Position numbers and translations under genes: made by a program. Shown one piece after another: positions 8,438 to 17,426 of a stretch of 64,000 nucleotides of DNA (position 1 is the stretch's first letter; each line of letters begins with the position of its first letter). The DNA lies in contig JANNPX010000031.1 of the NCBI GenBank assembly GCA_031400455.1, positions 23,958 to 87,957 on the forward strand, given 5' to 3'. The notes under the pieces are model-generated. The model did not search any database, was not told the origin of the DNA, and was given only the letters and a program-made list of their open reading frames with translations. The stretch is from JANXYW01 sp031400455. GTDB taxonomy: Bacteria > Chloroflexota > Dehalococcoidia > DSTF01 > JACRBR01.

Positions 8438-10090
8438 TTACTTCGCGATCCATTGCTCGTAGTTGTACTGCGCGGCGCTGCCGATGAGCTCCGGGTGGCG
8501 GTTGCGGACAGAGGTGCGCGCAGTCGTGTAGCCGGTGCCCGTGAATAGTTGGATCATCGGCCGCGCGTAGAGCATCAGCTTCTGCGCCTCCAGCAACGAC
8601 TTCTGGCGTGCAGTGCGGTCGGTCTCGCCCCACGAACGCTCGATCAGGCCGTCGATGGTGCCGTCGGCGAAGGCAAACATGCTCGCCGTGCCGCCGGGGC
8701 CTGCCGAGTGATAGAAGCGCGTCGGGATGTCGGGCGATTCGTACGGCAGGTGGCTGATCAGCGTGGCATCGAACTGCCCGCGACGGAAGTTCGTGAACCA
8801 CACGACAAGGTCGAGCTCTTCGAGGACGGCCTCGAGGCCGATGGCGAGCAATTGCTGGCGCACAACCGTGGCAACGTCGATCAGCTGCGGGATCTTTGGC
8901 ACTTGCAGGCGGAACGTCGCACCGACGGCGCCGGCTGCTTCCACGAGCGCGCGGGCGCTGGCGCGACGGTCCTCGATGGGCACGGTGCCGCTGTGCGCCG
9001 CAATCACATCGCTTGCTGGTAAGGACCAGTAGCCTTCGTCGAGATGCGGGTTGACCGGTCCGAGCACCTCGCCGTTATCAAATGCGATGTCACGGATCAG
9101 TGCATCGCGATCGAGCGCCAGATCGACGGCGCCGCGAACTCGTCCGTCGCTGAGCGGCGCGCGGTCGTACCGAATGCCCAGCGATACGCACGACAGGCTC
9201 GGCTCGGCTGAGACTTCGACGTCGCCCGCGGCGTCACGGAACGACTGCGCCTCGGCGGCGTCGCGGTTCGGCATGACGTCGATCTGGCGCGCATTGAATT
9301 CCGCGATCTTCGCATCATCGTTCGTGAAGACGCTCCACTCCATTGCGTCGAGGTGCGGGACCGGTGAGCGGTAGTAGGAGTCGCTTCGTACGATGCGCGC
9401 GTATTCCGCCGGACGGATCTGATCCAGACGGAATGGCCCGCTCCCGATGCTGAAGGCGGTGATATCGGTCTGAGACGCAACGAGTTCCTTCGGCAAGATC
9501 GCGCCCGCGCCGATAGCTCCGAGCTCGCGCAGGCTATACACGTACGGCCGGCGCGTGGTGATGCGCAGGGTCGTCGCATCCACCGGTTCGACCTTGTCGA
9601 GGATGGTCGTGTGCCAGGTCTTGTTCGTGACGATGGGGTTGTCGCGGTAGCGGAGAATGGACGCCGCCGCGTCCTCGGCGGACACGGCACGTCCGTTCAC
9701 CGGTGCGATGTCCTGGAACCGTATGTCCTGGCGAAGTCGCACAATGTACGTGGTCGCGTCGGGTTGCTCGACGCTCGCGGCGTGGTCGAGCACGACGGCG
9801 TCCTGTGCATCGACGTGGAGGAGATAGCCGTATATGCGCGGGAAGATCGCGAGGCCGCTCCCTGTCTCGATCTGAGGGTCGACGCCCGACGCGATCGGCA
9901 GTGTCGTGCCTGTACGGAGCGTCCCACCCGAGCGTGGTTGGTCGGTGGACGGCTTCTGTTCAGAGTCGCCGCAGCCAACCACACTGATCGCAGCAGTAGT
10001 GGCGACGACCGTACCACCCGCCGCGAGCATGCGCCGCCGCGAGACGCGCGCCTGCGTAACGCTGGCCCAGTAGCTGCTGTCAGATGTCAT
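8438..10090 (-). CDS. Family 5 ABC transporter substrate-binding lipoprotein (Tat-exported)
   Basis: A 550-residue periplasmic-type binding protein for peptides or similar solutes (DppA/OppA family, SBP_bac_5). The N-terminus has a Tat-like twin-Arg region VSRRRMLAAGG, a hydrophobic stretch and a lipobox SVVGC, so it is probably lipid-anchored outside the membrane. Family hallmarks include YIVRLRQDIRFQD, LRITTRRPYVYSLREL, GSGPFRLD and a C-terminal LLEAQKLMLYARPMIQLFTG. No permease or ATPase genes adjoin it, so its transporter must lie elsewhere. Starts (ATG at 10090) are divergent from the Lrp/AsnC gene, which may control it. Confidence 0.88.
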   Translation of the reverse strand: MTSDSSYWASVTQARVSRRRMLAAGGTVVATTAAISVVGCGDSEQKPSTDQPRSGGTLRTGTTLPIASGVDPQIETGSGLAIFPRIYGYLLHVDAQDAVVLDHAASVEQPDATTYIVRLRQDIRFQDIAPVNGRAVSAEDAAASILRYRDNPIVTNKTWHTTILDKVEPVDATTLRITTRRPYVYSLRELGAIGAGAILPKELVASQTDITAFSIGSGPFRLDQIRPAEYARIVRSDSYYRSPVPHLDAMEWSVFTNDDAKIAEFNARQIDVMPNRDAAEAQSFRDAAGDVEVSAEPSLSCVSLGIRYDRAPLSDGRVRGAVDLALDRDALIRDIAFDNGEVLGPVNPHLDEGYWSLPASDVIAAHSGTVPIEDRRASARALVEAAGAVGATFRLQVPKIPQLIDVATVVRQQLLAIGLEAVLEELDLVVWFTNFRRGQFDATLISHLPYESPDIPTRFYHSAGPGGTASMFAFADGTIDGLIERSWGETDRTARQKSLLEAQKLMLYARPMIQLFTGTGYTTARTSVRNRHPELIGSAAQYNYEQWIAK

Positions 10091-10197
10091 GCACGGCCTG
10101 TCGATGATGGGGAACGCGATGGTCGAGGTGCGGCTACATTCATGCGGATCATGTTCCCCGTGTCAAGGGATGTGCCCGTACGCCACGGCCGCCTCGC

Positions 10198-10226
10198 TTG
10201 ACACCACCCTGAGCGCTGCATATCGT
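10198..10226 (+). promoter_or_regulatory. Sigma-70-type promoter of the Lrp/AsnC gene
   Basis: A perfect TTGACA at 10198-10203, a 17-base spacer and TATCGT at 10221-10226. The predicted start lies about 30 bases before the TTG start codon at 10263. It sits in the divergent gap with the solute-binding protein, a usual place for autoregulation by Lrp-type proteins. Confidence 0.65.
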
Positions 10227-10262
10227 GCCGCTAACGGAAGTCGCAACGGAAGGGGCAAAACA

Positions 10263-10769
10263 TTGCCGTTTCAGAAGCCAGACGCGGTCGATCAGCACAT
10301 TCTCAGCATCCTCGAAGATAACGGGCGCGCGACGAACCGGGAGGTCGCCGAGTCGGTGGGCGTGTCCGAAGGCACGGTGCGCAACCGCATCGAGCGCTTG
10401 ATCCGTGACGATATTCTGCGCATCGTCGGCGTCACGAACCCGGCGCGGCTCGGGCTCAACACCGCCGCAGTGATCAGCATTTCCGCTGAACTGGCGAAGA
10501 TCACCGACATCGCCGAGCGCATCGCCGCGGCGGATGGCGTCGTGTACGTGGGGTACACCACGGGAAACGCGGATATCATCGCCCTAGCGTTCTTTCCCAG
10601 CAACGACGAGCTAACGGACTTCATGACGCAGACGCTGGCCGCGATCCCTGGCATTCTCAAGGCAGAGACCAACATCATCCTCAAGCCCGTGCGAAGCCTC
10701 TTCCCGGGCGCCACGGTCAACCTCATCGCGCGCCAGCCGACGCGGCTCACGTCCGTCTCGAAGGCGTAG
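10263..10769 (+). CDS. Lrp/AsnC-family transcriptional regulator
   Basis: A 168-residue protein with an N-terminal winged helix-turn-helix (DAVDQHILSILEDNGRATNREVAESVGVSEGTVRNRIERL) and a C-terminal ligand-binding RAM/AsnC ferredoxin-like domain (AERIAAADGVVYVGYTTGNADIIALAFF, then FMTQTLAAIPGILKAETNIIL). These regulators form octamers that sense amino acids. TTG at 10263 is chosen because GGAAGGGG lies just upstream and the family domain starts there; a longer frame from 10089 would overlap the divergent gene start. The likely target is the divergent solute-binding protein or the downstream cupin/hydrolase. Confidence 0.88.
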   Translation: MPFQKPDAVDQHILSILEDNGRATNREVAESVGVSEGTVRNRIERLIRDDILRIVGVTNPARLGLNTAAVISISAELAKITDIAERIAAADGVVYVGYTTGNADIIALAFFPSNDELTDFMTQTLAAIPGILKAETNIILKPVRSLFPGATVNLIARQPTRLTSVSKA

Positions 10770-10814
10770 CGGCAGCGCATCATCCATGGATCTCTCTCAT
10801 AACGGAGCGCGCGC

Positions 10815-11267
10815 ATGATCGATGAGATCCGCCGGGAGCCTGCCAAGCGCGTCACCACGTTCGACCACTCGGGCGCGGAAAACGGTTCGCTGATCGAGCT
10901 CTACAAGGACGGCGTAAAGACCACAGCCTACCTCACTGCGGCGAGCCCCGGAGCCTTCAAGGGATATCATCTACACCGTGTGCGTGCGGCTCGATACGTG
11001 TGCGTGCGCGGCCGTATGCGGATCACCCTGTACTCGCAACACGCAGGCACGGATGGTGAGCCGCGGTGGCAGCGCGAAGAGCATGTGCTCGATGCATCGA
11101 CGCCGGAGCGACTGTTCATTCCGAAGGATGTAGCGACCGGCCTCGAGAACATCGGGGACGAGGAGGGGTGGCTTATCAACTATCCCGAACCAGCTTACGA
11201 CCCGGACCTGAAGGACGAGCAGGTCGAATATACGCAGGCCGAGCTCGAGGCCGGAATAGTGAAGTGA
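10815..11267 (+). CDS. RmlC-like cupin / dTDP-4-dehydrorhamnose 3,5-epimerase-related protein
   Basis: A 150-residue single-domain cupin. KGYHLHRVRAARYVCVRGRMRITLY resembles the HxH strand region of RmlC-type sugar epimerases, and PERLFIPKDVATGLENIGDEEGWLINYPEPAYDPDLKDEQ resembles their C-terminal half. It could epimerise a nucleotide sugar or be a non-catalytic FdtA/WxcM-like cupin; residues are not decisive. It lies 45 bases after the Lrp/AsnC gene and 3 bases before the beta-lactamase-like gene, so the three may be co-transcribed. Confidence 0.65.
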   Translation: MIDEIRREPAKRVTTFDHSGAENGSLIELYKDGVKTTAYLTAASPGAFKGYHLHRVRAARYVCVRGRMRITLYSQHAGTDGEPRWQREEHVLDASTPERLFIPKDVATGLENIGDEEGWLINYPEPAYDPDLKDEQVEYTQAELEAGIVK

Positions 11268-11270
11268 CCA

Positions 11271-12107
11271 ATGAGCAAGCTACCTGAAGTCGAACGCGAA
11301 CTCCGGCGTGTCGGCGCAAGATACAGCGGTACATGGACGACGGCGCTGACCGATGTCGCGACTGGCGAGCACTTCGGCATCGACGAAGATGCAGTCATGC
11401 CGACGGCGTCGCTGATCAAGGTGCCGGTTCTCGTTTCGCTCTACACCGCCGTCGAGCGAGGCGACCTTCGACTGGACGGACTCACGACGTATGAGGAAGT
11501 GCACAAATGCGGCGGGTCGGGTGTACTGCAGCATCTGGCGCCGGGAACTCGCATGACCGTGCGCGATGCTGCAGTGCTCATGCTGATCATCTCTGACAAC
11601 GCCGCGACGAACATGTGCATCGACCTGGTCGGGCTGGATCAGGTGAACGAGACCGTGCAGGCGCTGGGATTCGAGCAAACGCACCTGTATCGCCGTCTCG
11701 GCGATCGTTCGGCGGGGCTCGATGCGCGCAAGATGTCCGTGAGCAGTGCCGGCGACATCTGCCGAATGATGACGCTGATCGCGCGGCATGAAGCCGTCTC
11801 GGCAGAGGCGTCGGAAGACATGCTACGGATCCTGCGGCGCTGCAACGGGCGTGCGGAGCTCTCTCACCTGCTGCCGTGGAACGAGATGAACATGCTCGAC
11901 AACCCACGCGAGAACTGGGTCGCGGAGAAGGGTGGCGCATTCATCAACGGGATCCGCACAGGGGGGTCGATCTTCCACAGCGAGCGCAGTTGCTTCGCGA
12001 TGTCAGTGTTCGGCGAGGGGATGCTTGCCTCCGGCGCCGGCCACGAAGCAGAAGGCAACCAGATCCTGTGGGAGATGGGCAAGGCCGCCTGGGACGCGCT
12101 CGCGTAG
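11271..12107 (+). CDS. Class A beta-lactamase-like serine hydrolase without signal peptide
   Basis: A 278-residue protein of the beta-lactamase class A/PBP-like fold. PTASLIKVPVL carries the SxxK nucleophile, IISDNAATN the SDN motif and AEKGGAFINGIRTG the KTG-like strand (here KGG). The Glu-containing omega-loop motif of true class A enzymes is not evident, and no export signal precedes the domain. It may therefore be a cytoplasmic esterase/amidase rather than an antibiotic-resistance enzyme. It ends 4 bases before the convergent acetyltransferase gene. Confidence 0.78.
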   Translation: MSKLPEVERELRRVGARYSGTWTTALTDVATGEHFGIDEDAVMPTASLIKVPVLVSLYTAVERGDLRLDGLTTYEEVHKCGGSGVLQHLAPGTRMTVRDAAVLMLIISDNAATNMCIDLVGLDQVNETVQALGFEQTHLYRRLGDRSAGLDARKMSVSSAGDICRMMTLIARHEAVSAEASEDMLRILRRCNGRAELSHLLPWNEMNMLDNPRENWVAEKGGAFINGIRTGGSIFHSERSCFAMSVFGEGMLASGAGHEAEGNQILWEMGKAAWDALA

Positions 12108-12111
12108 GACG

Positions 12112-12957
12112 CTACGCGGTGCGCAGCGCAGCGTCGACCGCGTCGATCGCTGTGATGACCTGTTGCGATTCCTCCCCGCCTGTGGCGGCGACCGCGTCGA
12201 GGAAGATGAGGTCGTCTTTCAGCGCATCGCCGGACGCGCGCAGTCCGTCCGAGCCGACCTCGAACGAACCCAGCAAGGTGTCCACGAGTGACTTCAGCGA
12301 CTGCCGATGGAGCTTGTAGTCGACAATCGCCTGGCGCATGCGCGCAACGAGATCGCGATCGCGGCCGGACGGGTCGTCGCCGTCGTTTGAGACGGGAGTT
12401 GGCGCACCGACGACGCGGGCTGGAGCGCCGACAACGGTGACATTCGGCGGCACGTCGGCGATAACGACGGCGTTTGCGCCGATACGCACGTGATCGCCGA
12501 TGGTGATTGGGCCGAGCACCTTCGCTCCGGTGCCGATGTGTACCTCGTCCCCGATGGTGGGGCCGTCCAGGCTGAACCCGAGCTTCTTGCTGTTCGACAA
12601 TCCGATTGTCACCCACGGGTTGATCTGGCAGTTGCGGCCGATCCGCGTGCGCCCGTCGATCACGACGTTCCCGTGCGACATCATCAGCCCCGGACCGATC
12701 TCGACGCGGTTGCCGATGGACACCCGAAATACTGATCGGGAAACGGCATCGCAGAGGACCGGGAGAACAGGAACGCCCGCCGCGAGCAGACGGCACTTCA
12801 CGCGAAAGAGCCACGCCGCCAGCCAGGCCTCGGCGAAAGCAATAGTGAACCAGCGGCGCGTCAGCGCCATGCGATTCGTCCACGGCGGCGACTCGGGAAT
12901 CGGCGCGAATGTGAACAGGATGTGGACGTCGTAGTCCTGATCTAGCGCTTCGGCCAT
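12112..12957 (-). CDS. Serine O-acetyltransferase-like hexapeptide-repeat acyltransferase
   Basis: A 281-residue protein whose middle is a left-handed beta-helix of hexapeptide repeats (IGNRVEIGPGLMMSHGNVVIDGRTRIGRNCQINPWVTIG, then IGDEVHIGTGAKVLGPITIGDHVRIGANAVVIADVPPNVTVVGAPARVVG). The catalytic His lies in MMSHGNVVI. This is the CysE/NodL/WbbJ class using acetyl-CoA. A C-terminal ~90-residue helical extension is unusual. It is the last gene of a five-gene glycan operon, so O-acetylation of the exported polysaccharide is more likely than cysteine synthesis. ATG at 12957 overlaps the upstream methyltransferase by 16 bases. Confidence 0.8.
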   Translation of the reverse strand: MAEALDQDYDVHILFTFAPIPESPPWTNRMALTRRWFTIAFAEAWLAAWLFRVKCRLLAAGVPVLPVLCDAVSRSVFRVSIGNRVEIGPGLMMSHGNVVIDGRTRIGRNCQINPWVTIGLSNSKKLGFSLDGPTIGDEVHIGTGAKVLGPITIGDHVRIGANAVVIADVPPNVTVVGAPARVVGAPTPVSNDGDDPSGRDRDLVARMRQAIVDYKLHRQSLKSLVDTLLGSFEVGSDGLRASGDALKDDLIFLDAVAATGGEESQQVITAIDAVDAALRTA

Positions 12958-13742
12958 GGCGCCGCACCCGGCTTTCGCCAAACCGAAAAGATCATGTCGG
13001 AGTGCTGCGGCCGCCCGCGCGCGATGCGATCCAACGTGTTCCAGATCGCGCGAGCCATTCGCTCGGGCAGGCGATCGAGGACCGCGCCGTAACGCGAGAA
13101 GAGCCACAGTAGCGAGATGCCCGTGCAGCGATCGAGGACGAGCCAGTTCCCGCCCAGCGATCGGATGTAGGGAAGGTCGCCCTTGACGTTGTGATCCTCC
13201 GGTATCTCCCAGTAGGGTCGCCACAGGGGCCGTGGACGGTGGAGCCTACGGCTGAGGCGGTCGCTCGCGCGGCCCAGCTTGCAGGAAACGCTCTCAAAGT
13301 TGGCGAGGGCGATAATGACGCGCCCATCCGGTCGTGTGATGCGCGCGGCCTCCCGCATGAACGCGAGCGGATCGGAGAAATGGTCGAGCGAGCCTTGGCA
13401 GATGACGCGATCGAACGATGCGTCGGCGAACGGCAACTCTTCGGCGATGCTGCGCACCATCTCGGCCGTGCTCTCCGGCTGAACATAGTTGCCGACACCG
13501 ATCATCTCCATGGAGGCCTCGGCGCCGATCGCGCGGCAGCCGCGCTGGGCGATGCGCATGGCTACGCGTCCTGTGCCGCAGGCGACGTCGAGTACCCGCT
13601 GTCCCCGTACGTCCGAGGCGAGGTCGACCATGGTCTCTTCAACAGCGCGATAGAGATACTCGGAGTCGCGGTGCTTGCCGGCGTGGAAGTCGTCGATTGA
13701 ATACGTCAGGTCGAAGTCAGGCTTATTCGTTTCGACGGTCAT
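12942..13742 (-). CDS. SAM-dependent methyltransferase
   Basis: A 266-residue class I methyltransferase. VLDVACGTGRVAMRIA is motif I (SAM binding), AIGAEASMEMI the acidic region after strand 2, LPFADASFDRVICQGSLDHFSDP motif II/III and ARITRPDGRVIIAL motif IV. It overlaps both neighbours in the operon (ATGA with the gene at 13739-14380). Inside an export locus it may methylate a sugar or lipid carrier intermediate. Confidence 0.85.
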   Translation of the reverse strand: MTVETNKPDFDLTYSIDDFHAGKHRDSEYLYRAVEETMVDLASDVRGQRVLDVACGTGRVAMRIAQRGCRAIGAEASMEMIGVGNYVQPESTAEMVRSIAEELPFADASFDRVICQGSLDHFSDPLAFMREAARITRPDGRVIIALANFESVSCKLGRASDRLSRRLHRPRPLWRPYWEIPEDHNVKGDLPYIRSLGGNWLVLDRCTGISLLWLFSRYGAVLDRLPERMARAIWNTLDRIARGRPQHSDMIFSVWRKPGAAPWPKR

Positions 13743-14380
13743 CGCGCCACCGTCCCGGTTGCGCCGTTGGCTGAAGCGGCGGAGATGAGCGACGGCGGGG
13801 TAACGCCTGACCGTTTGGCCACAGAGAGCACAATATCGAACTCCTCGAACCCGCCGAAGAGGCTGGCGAACCAGCGCTCGAACCGATACTGGCTCCCCCG
13901 GCTGGCGTTCGCGAGCTTTTCGATGAACTGCGTGAACGGTCCGCGCGCCAGGGCTAGCCCCGTGTCGTCACCGCGCTGACCCGCCACACGCAGGCGCGCG
14001 CGCTCGATGGCGAACGCCGTTGGCGTCGGCGCATCCCATGGTTTGCTGCGCGGGTCGTAGTAGTTGAACGTATTGAGCGTCAGCAACGGCCGCGCTGCAG
14101 CATCGCGCGATACGGCGATGGTCGATGATGCATGCGGCAACGTGATGTGGATGAGAGCTCCCGGCTTGCAGACGCGCCAGAACTCGTCGAGCGTAGCAGC
14201 GACATCGGCTCGGTACATTATCGTACGGCCGGCGAAGATCTCATCGACGCTGCTATCGCGGAAGGGCAGGTGCGGACCCGACTGTGCGACGAACGCCACG
14301 CCCTTCTCGGGAAAGGCATTGATGCGGAGCGCACGCGCAGCCTGCTTCGCCCGGCCGCTGAAGTCCAGACGCGCCATCAT
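13739..14380 (-). CDS. Methyltransferase-like protein, degenerate SAM site
   Basis: A 213-residue protein resembling the second half of class I methyltransferases: LPFRDSSVDEIFAGRTIMYRADVAATLDEFWRVCKPGALIHITLPH is the typical type-11 segment. The usual glycine-rich motif I is missing from the N-terminus, which begins MMARLDFSGRAKQAARALRINAFPEKG, a form also seen in predicted SAM methyltransferases acting on glycans. A FNYYDPRSKPWD segment follows. Start overlaps the ATPase gene by ATGA and the stop overlaps the next gene by ATGA. Confidence 0.7.
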   Translation of the reverse strand: MMARLDFSGRAKQAARALRINAFPEKGVAFVAQSGPHLPFRDSSVDEIFAGRTIMYRADVAATLDEFWRVCKPGALIHITLPHASSTIAVSRDAAARPLLTLNTFNYYDPRSKPWDAPTPTAFAIERARLRVAGQRGDDTGLALARGPFTQFIEKLANASRGSQYRFERWFASLFGGFEEFDIVLSVAKRSGVTPPSLISAASANGATGTVAR

Positions 14381-15198
14381 GACGTTGCCACCTGCGCAAC
14401 CTTCAGTTCCTGTTGCTCTTCCGGCCGCAGCGCGAGCAGGGCTTCGACGCGCGCCAGGTAATTATGGACGACCTGGGCGGGCTTCCCTTCGTCCGTGATC
14501 CGTCCGTGCTCGATGAGGATGCCGCGATCGCAGAACTTCGGCAGGTTGAGCATGTCGTGCGTGACGAGCACCATCGTGACGCCGTCGGCCCGTAGCCGGT
14601 GAATGTGGTTCATGCACTTCGACTGGAACTGCGCATCACCGACGGCCAGCACTTCATCGATCAAGAGCACTTCCGGGTTGACATGTACGGCGACAGCGAA
14701 TCCAAGGCGGAAGAACATGCCGGACGAGTACGTGCGCATCGGTTGATCGATGAAGTCGCCGAGTTCCGAGAACTCGATGATCTGCGGGAGGATTGCGCGC
14801 GCTTCCTTGAGCGTGAGGCCAAGAAGGACAGCGTTAAGAATCGCGTTTTCGCGCCCACTGATCCTCGGGTGAAAGCCCGAGCCCAGCTCCAGCATGGCGG
14901 ACACGCGCCCGTTGACCGTGACTTTGCCGCTCGTCGGCTGCGTGATGCCGGACATGACCCGGAGCGTCGTGCTCTTGCCGCTGCCGTTCGGGCCGATGAT
15001 GCCCAGACTCTCGCCGCGGCGCACGCGCAAGTTGACCTGGTCCAGCGCGACGAAAGGGCGATGGGCGTTTGAGAGGAATCGCGGGAGATGGAGCAGCATC
15101 GACTTGATGTCAGTCGCTTCGGTCTGCAGCGAGAGAGAGTAGTGCTTGGACACGTCGTCGAACTGGATGGCGACATCGCCGCCAATCTCAGAGCGCAT
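14377..15198 (-). CDS. ABC transporter ATP-binding protein, polysaccharide export (Wzt/TagH type)
   Basis: A 273-residue ATPase energising export of surface glycan across the inner membrane. Walker A GPNGSGKST, signature YSSGM, Walker B VLLIDEVLAVGD and switch His VTHDM are intact. The ELGSGFHPRISGRENAILNAVLLG stretch is characteristic of the Wzt/TagH/RfbE subgroup. No extended C-terminal carbohydrate-binding domain is present, so chain-end recognition of the Wzt O9a kind is not expected. It overlaps the permease gene by 11 bases. Confidence 0.9.
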   Translation of the reverse strand: MRSEIGGDVAIQFDDVSKHYSLSLQTEATDIKSMLLHLPRFLSNAHRPFVALDQVNLRVRRGESLGIIGPNGSGKSTTLRVMSGITQPTSGKVTVNGRVSAMLELGSGFHPRISGRENAILNAVLLGLTLKEARAILPQIIEFSELGDFIDQPMRTYSSGMFFRLGFAVAVHVNPEVLLIDEVLAVGDAQFQSKCMNHIHRLRADGVTMVLVTHDMLNLPKFCDRGILIEHGRITDEGKPAQVVHNYLARVEALLALRPEEQQELKVAQVATS

Positions 15199-16009
15199 CG
15201 GCGAACCCCCCCTGCATCTTGTTGAAGGAGAACCAGCCGAGCGCGGCGATGCTCGCCGTGAAGATAAGCGCCGGTGCCATGCCGGCGCCGGGTAGCTGAT
15301 TGTGCAGGAACAGATCCCGCCACCCTTCGATCAGCGATGCCATGGGGTTGAGAAGCACCCAGTTATGATACTTCTCCGGCACGATCGATAGGGGGTAGAT
15401 GACGGGTGTGAGATAGAACCAGATGAGACCGACGAAGACGTCCGTCAGGTGCTCCAGATCGCGGAAATAGACATCGAGCGACGCGATAAGCAGCACGACC
15501 CCCATGATCAGCACCGCCTCAACCACCAGCAGATACGGGATGCCAATCAGCCAGGTCCAGTTGGGGTTGTAGCCCCCAATGACCAGGAGGATGACGAGCA
15601 CCGGGATCGAGAGCGCGTACTGGACGCCGTTGTTCAGGACGGTCGCGAGCGGCAGCACGAAGCGCGGGAAGTACACCTTCTTGATCAGTGCCCCGTTGCC
15701 CGCGAATGATCCGACCGCGAGCAGGAGCGACGTTTGGAACCACGTCCACGGAAACAGGCCGGCAAGCAGGACGAGGTGATAGTCCTCGACGTCGATCCGG
15801 ATGAACTTGCGCAGAACGACGAACATGACGGCGCCCTGGAGGAGCGGCCGAATCAGAGACCAAAGGAACCCGAAGATGGTGTCCTGGTAGCGGAGCTTGA
15901 GTTCGCGGAACGTGAGAAGATAGAGCAAATCCCACGATCGCCGCGCCTGGCGATTGATACCTACACCCCCGTCTCTGGCAGGCCTATATCGCTCCGTAGC
16001 GTAGCACAT
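15188..16009 (-). CDS. ABC-2 type polysaccharide export permease (Wzm/TagG type)
   Basis: A 273-residue permease with about six transmembrane segments. LLYLLTFRELKLRYQDTIFGFLWSLIRPLLQ is the conserved N-terminal coupling region of the Wzm/KpsM/TagG family, and VYFRDLEHLTDVFVGLIWFYLTPVIYPLSIVPE the typical later motif. It pairs with the following ATPase to export an undecaprenyl-linked glycan. ATG at 16009 is chosen because the longer open frame upstream is antisense-like Arg/Ser-rich text. First gene of the operon. Confidence 0.88.
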   Translation of the reverse strand: MCYATERYRPARDGGVGINRQARRSWDLLYLLTFRELKLRYQDTIFGFLWSLIRPLLQGAVMFVVLRKFIRIDVEDYHLVLLAGLFPWTWFQTSLLLAVGSFAGNGALIKKVYFPRFVLPLATVLNNGVQYALSIPVLVILLVIGGYNPNWTWLIGIPYLLVVEAVLIMGVVLLIASLDVYFRDLEHLTDVFVGLIWFYLTPVIYPLSIVPEKYHNWVLLNPMASLIEGWRDLFLHNQLPGAGMAPALIFTASIAALGWFSFNKMQGGFADAL

Positions 16010-16057
16010 GGATTCAGGCTGACGGCCACCGGAACTCGCACCATGCCGACCCCGTAG

Positions 16058-16087
16058 CGAAGCCCTCGCCGGCTGGCGAGGGCTTCG
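16058..16087. terminator. Perfect 13-bp hairpin between operons
   Basis: Arms at 16058-16070 and 16075-16087 are perfectly complementary (CGAAGCCCTCGCC with its reverse complement) around a 4-base loop. It lies just past the stop of the diiron-protein gene (16113, minus strand). No T-run follows on either strand, so termination efficiency is uncertain. Confidence 0.55.
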
Positions 16088-16112
16088 TGTCGAACGGCCC
16101 GTGTGCCGGTTA

Positions 16113-17174
16113 TCAGGCCGGGTCGAGGAAGGGCGAGAACTGGCCGGACATGCGTTCGCGGCGGTCGCCGAGTCCTGCCACCTGCAGCCGGTGCATGTAT
16201 TCGTTGACCTGCCGCTTGCGCACCGCTGACAACATCCGGAGACCCTCATCCATGTGCTCGGTGCCGCCCCCAAGCAGGATGGCTAGCGATTCGATCGATC
16301 CGCCGGTCGCCGTGACGCCGGTGCCGGCGAAGATCTCCTCGCCCGCGTCGAGATAGCTGTGGATCTCTTCACGCCGCTCGGGCTCAGTTTCGAGGATGTG
16401 CTTCATGTGCATCACGCCGAACGAGACATGACGCGACTCGTCCTGGACGGCGAGGCGGAACATGCTCTTCTCCGCCTCGTTGTGCGACAGCAGTTCCCCG
16501 GAGCGGAACAGCGTCTGGATGAAGCCCTCGCCGATGATGTGCATGATCGCGGACATCTCGGTGAAGTCGCGCGCGGCGATGATGCTGCGGAGACCGGACC
16601 CGGGGCCGCCGCTCATCAATCCGCCTCCGTTCGCGAGCGCTCGCTTGCGGAAGACATCCAGATGACGCGCTTCGTCCATGATCTGACTGGCGAGGTAGAG
16701 CTTGATCTCATAATGCTCGTTGCTGATGCTCGGGAGCCATTTACCCGGCGTGTCGCCGGCGATGAACTCGACCTCTGTGAGGAACGTGCAGAGCTGGCTC
16801 ATGGCGAGCTCGATGTCGTCCGGCAGTTCGGTCAGCGTCTCCCACGGGATGTCGGTTGCGGAACTCCATTGGCGCTGCACTGCCTCCTCGTACAGCAAGG
16901 TGGCGTTCTTGGACCAGACGTCGTTTCTCTCGAGGGTGTAGCCGACATGTGGGACACCGGTTCGCGCGACGGCGCCGCGCGGACGCATGGTTTGATCGCC
17001 GGACGCACGGCGGATCTCGCCGTACGGCCCCGTGTTGATCTCGTCGAGAGTTAACCCTCGCTTGCCCGGCTTTGCGGCGATACCCCAGTCAGCAGGAGAA
17101 TCGAGCCACGAGAGGTCGAGGTCGTCGGGAAGTGGTGTCTCGGTACGGAGCATTTCCTGGGTGTCGATGGCCAT
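16113..17174 (-). CDS. R2-like / ferritin-like diiron oxidase
   Basis: A 353-residue helical protein of the ferritin-like diiron superfamily related to ribonucleotide reductase R2 and R2-like ligand-binding oxidases. LLYEEAVQRQWSSATDIPW, VEFIAGDTPGKW, the DEARH motif, EMSAIMHIIGEGFIQTLF and DESRHVSFGVMHMKHIL supply the expected Glu and ExxH iron ligands. No R1 partner is near, so it may be an oxidase or hydroxylase rather than part of a reductase. GGAGG lies 7 bases before the ATG. Upstream (17210-17235) two CTAAGT repeats 11 bases apart could be a regulator site. Confidence 0.8.
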   Translation of the reverse strand: MAIDTQEMLRTETPLPDDLDLSWLDSPADWGIAAKPGKRGLTLDEINTGPYGEIRRASGDQTMRPRGAVARTGVPHVGYTLERNDVWSKNATLLYEEAVQRQWSSATDIPWETLTELPDDIELAMSQLCTFLTEVEFIAGDTPGKWLPSISNEHYEIKLYLASQIMDEARHLDVFRKRALANGGGLMSGGPGSGLRSIIAARDFTEMSAIMHIIGEGFIQTLFRSGELLSHNEAEKSMFRLAVQDESRHVSFGVMHMKHILETEPERREEIHSYLDAGEEIFAGTGVTATGGSIESLAILLGGGTEHMDEGLRMLSAVRKRQVNEYMHRLQVAGLGDRRERMSGQFSPFLDPA

Positions 17175-17426
17175 AGGATCGCCTCCACCTGTTGCGCAGC
17201 GGCTCGTTAACTAAGTCGTTGCTAAGTTACGGCATTAGAGCGCCGCGGCGAAGTGCCGATCGGCCCTAAGTCCGACTCGGCCGACGCCGGGATTGGTGGT
17301 GGCGAGCGTCCTGACGCCACGCCGGTTGCCGAAGTGTGGCGATGCGAGGCTCGGAGAGTTGAGGTTCGAAACACGACCAATCGCACGAGACGGGGACGTG
17401 CGCGAGGAGGTGCTTCGGATGCTAGG

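Noticed and set aside
11271..12107. Antibiotic-resistance beta-lactamase
   Set aside because: SxxK and SDN are present, but there is no export signal and no recognisable omega-loop Glu, so a resistance role is not supported.
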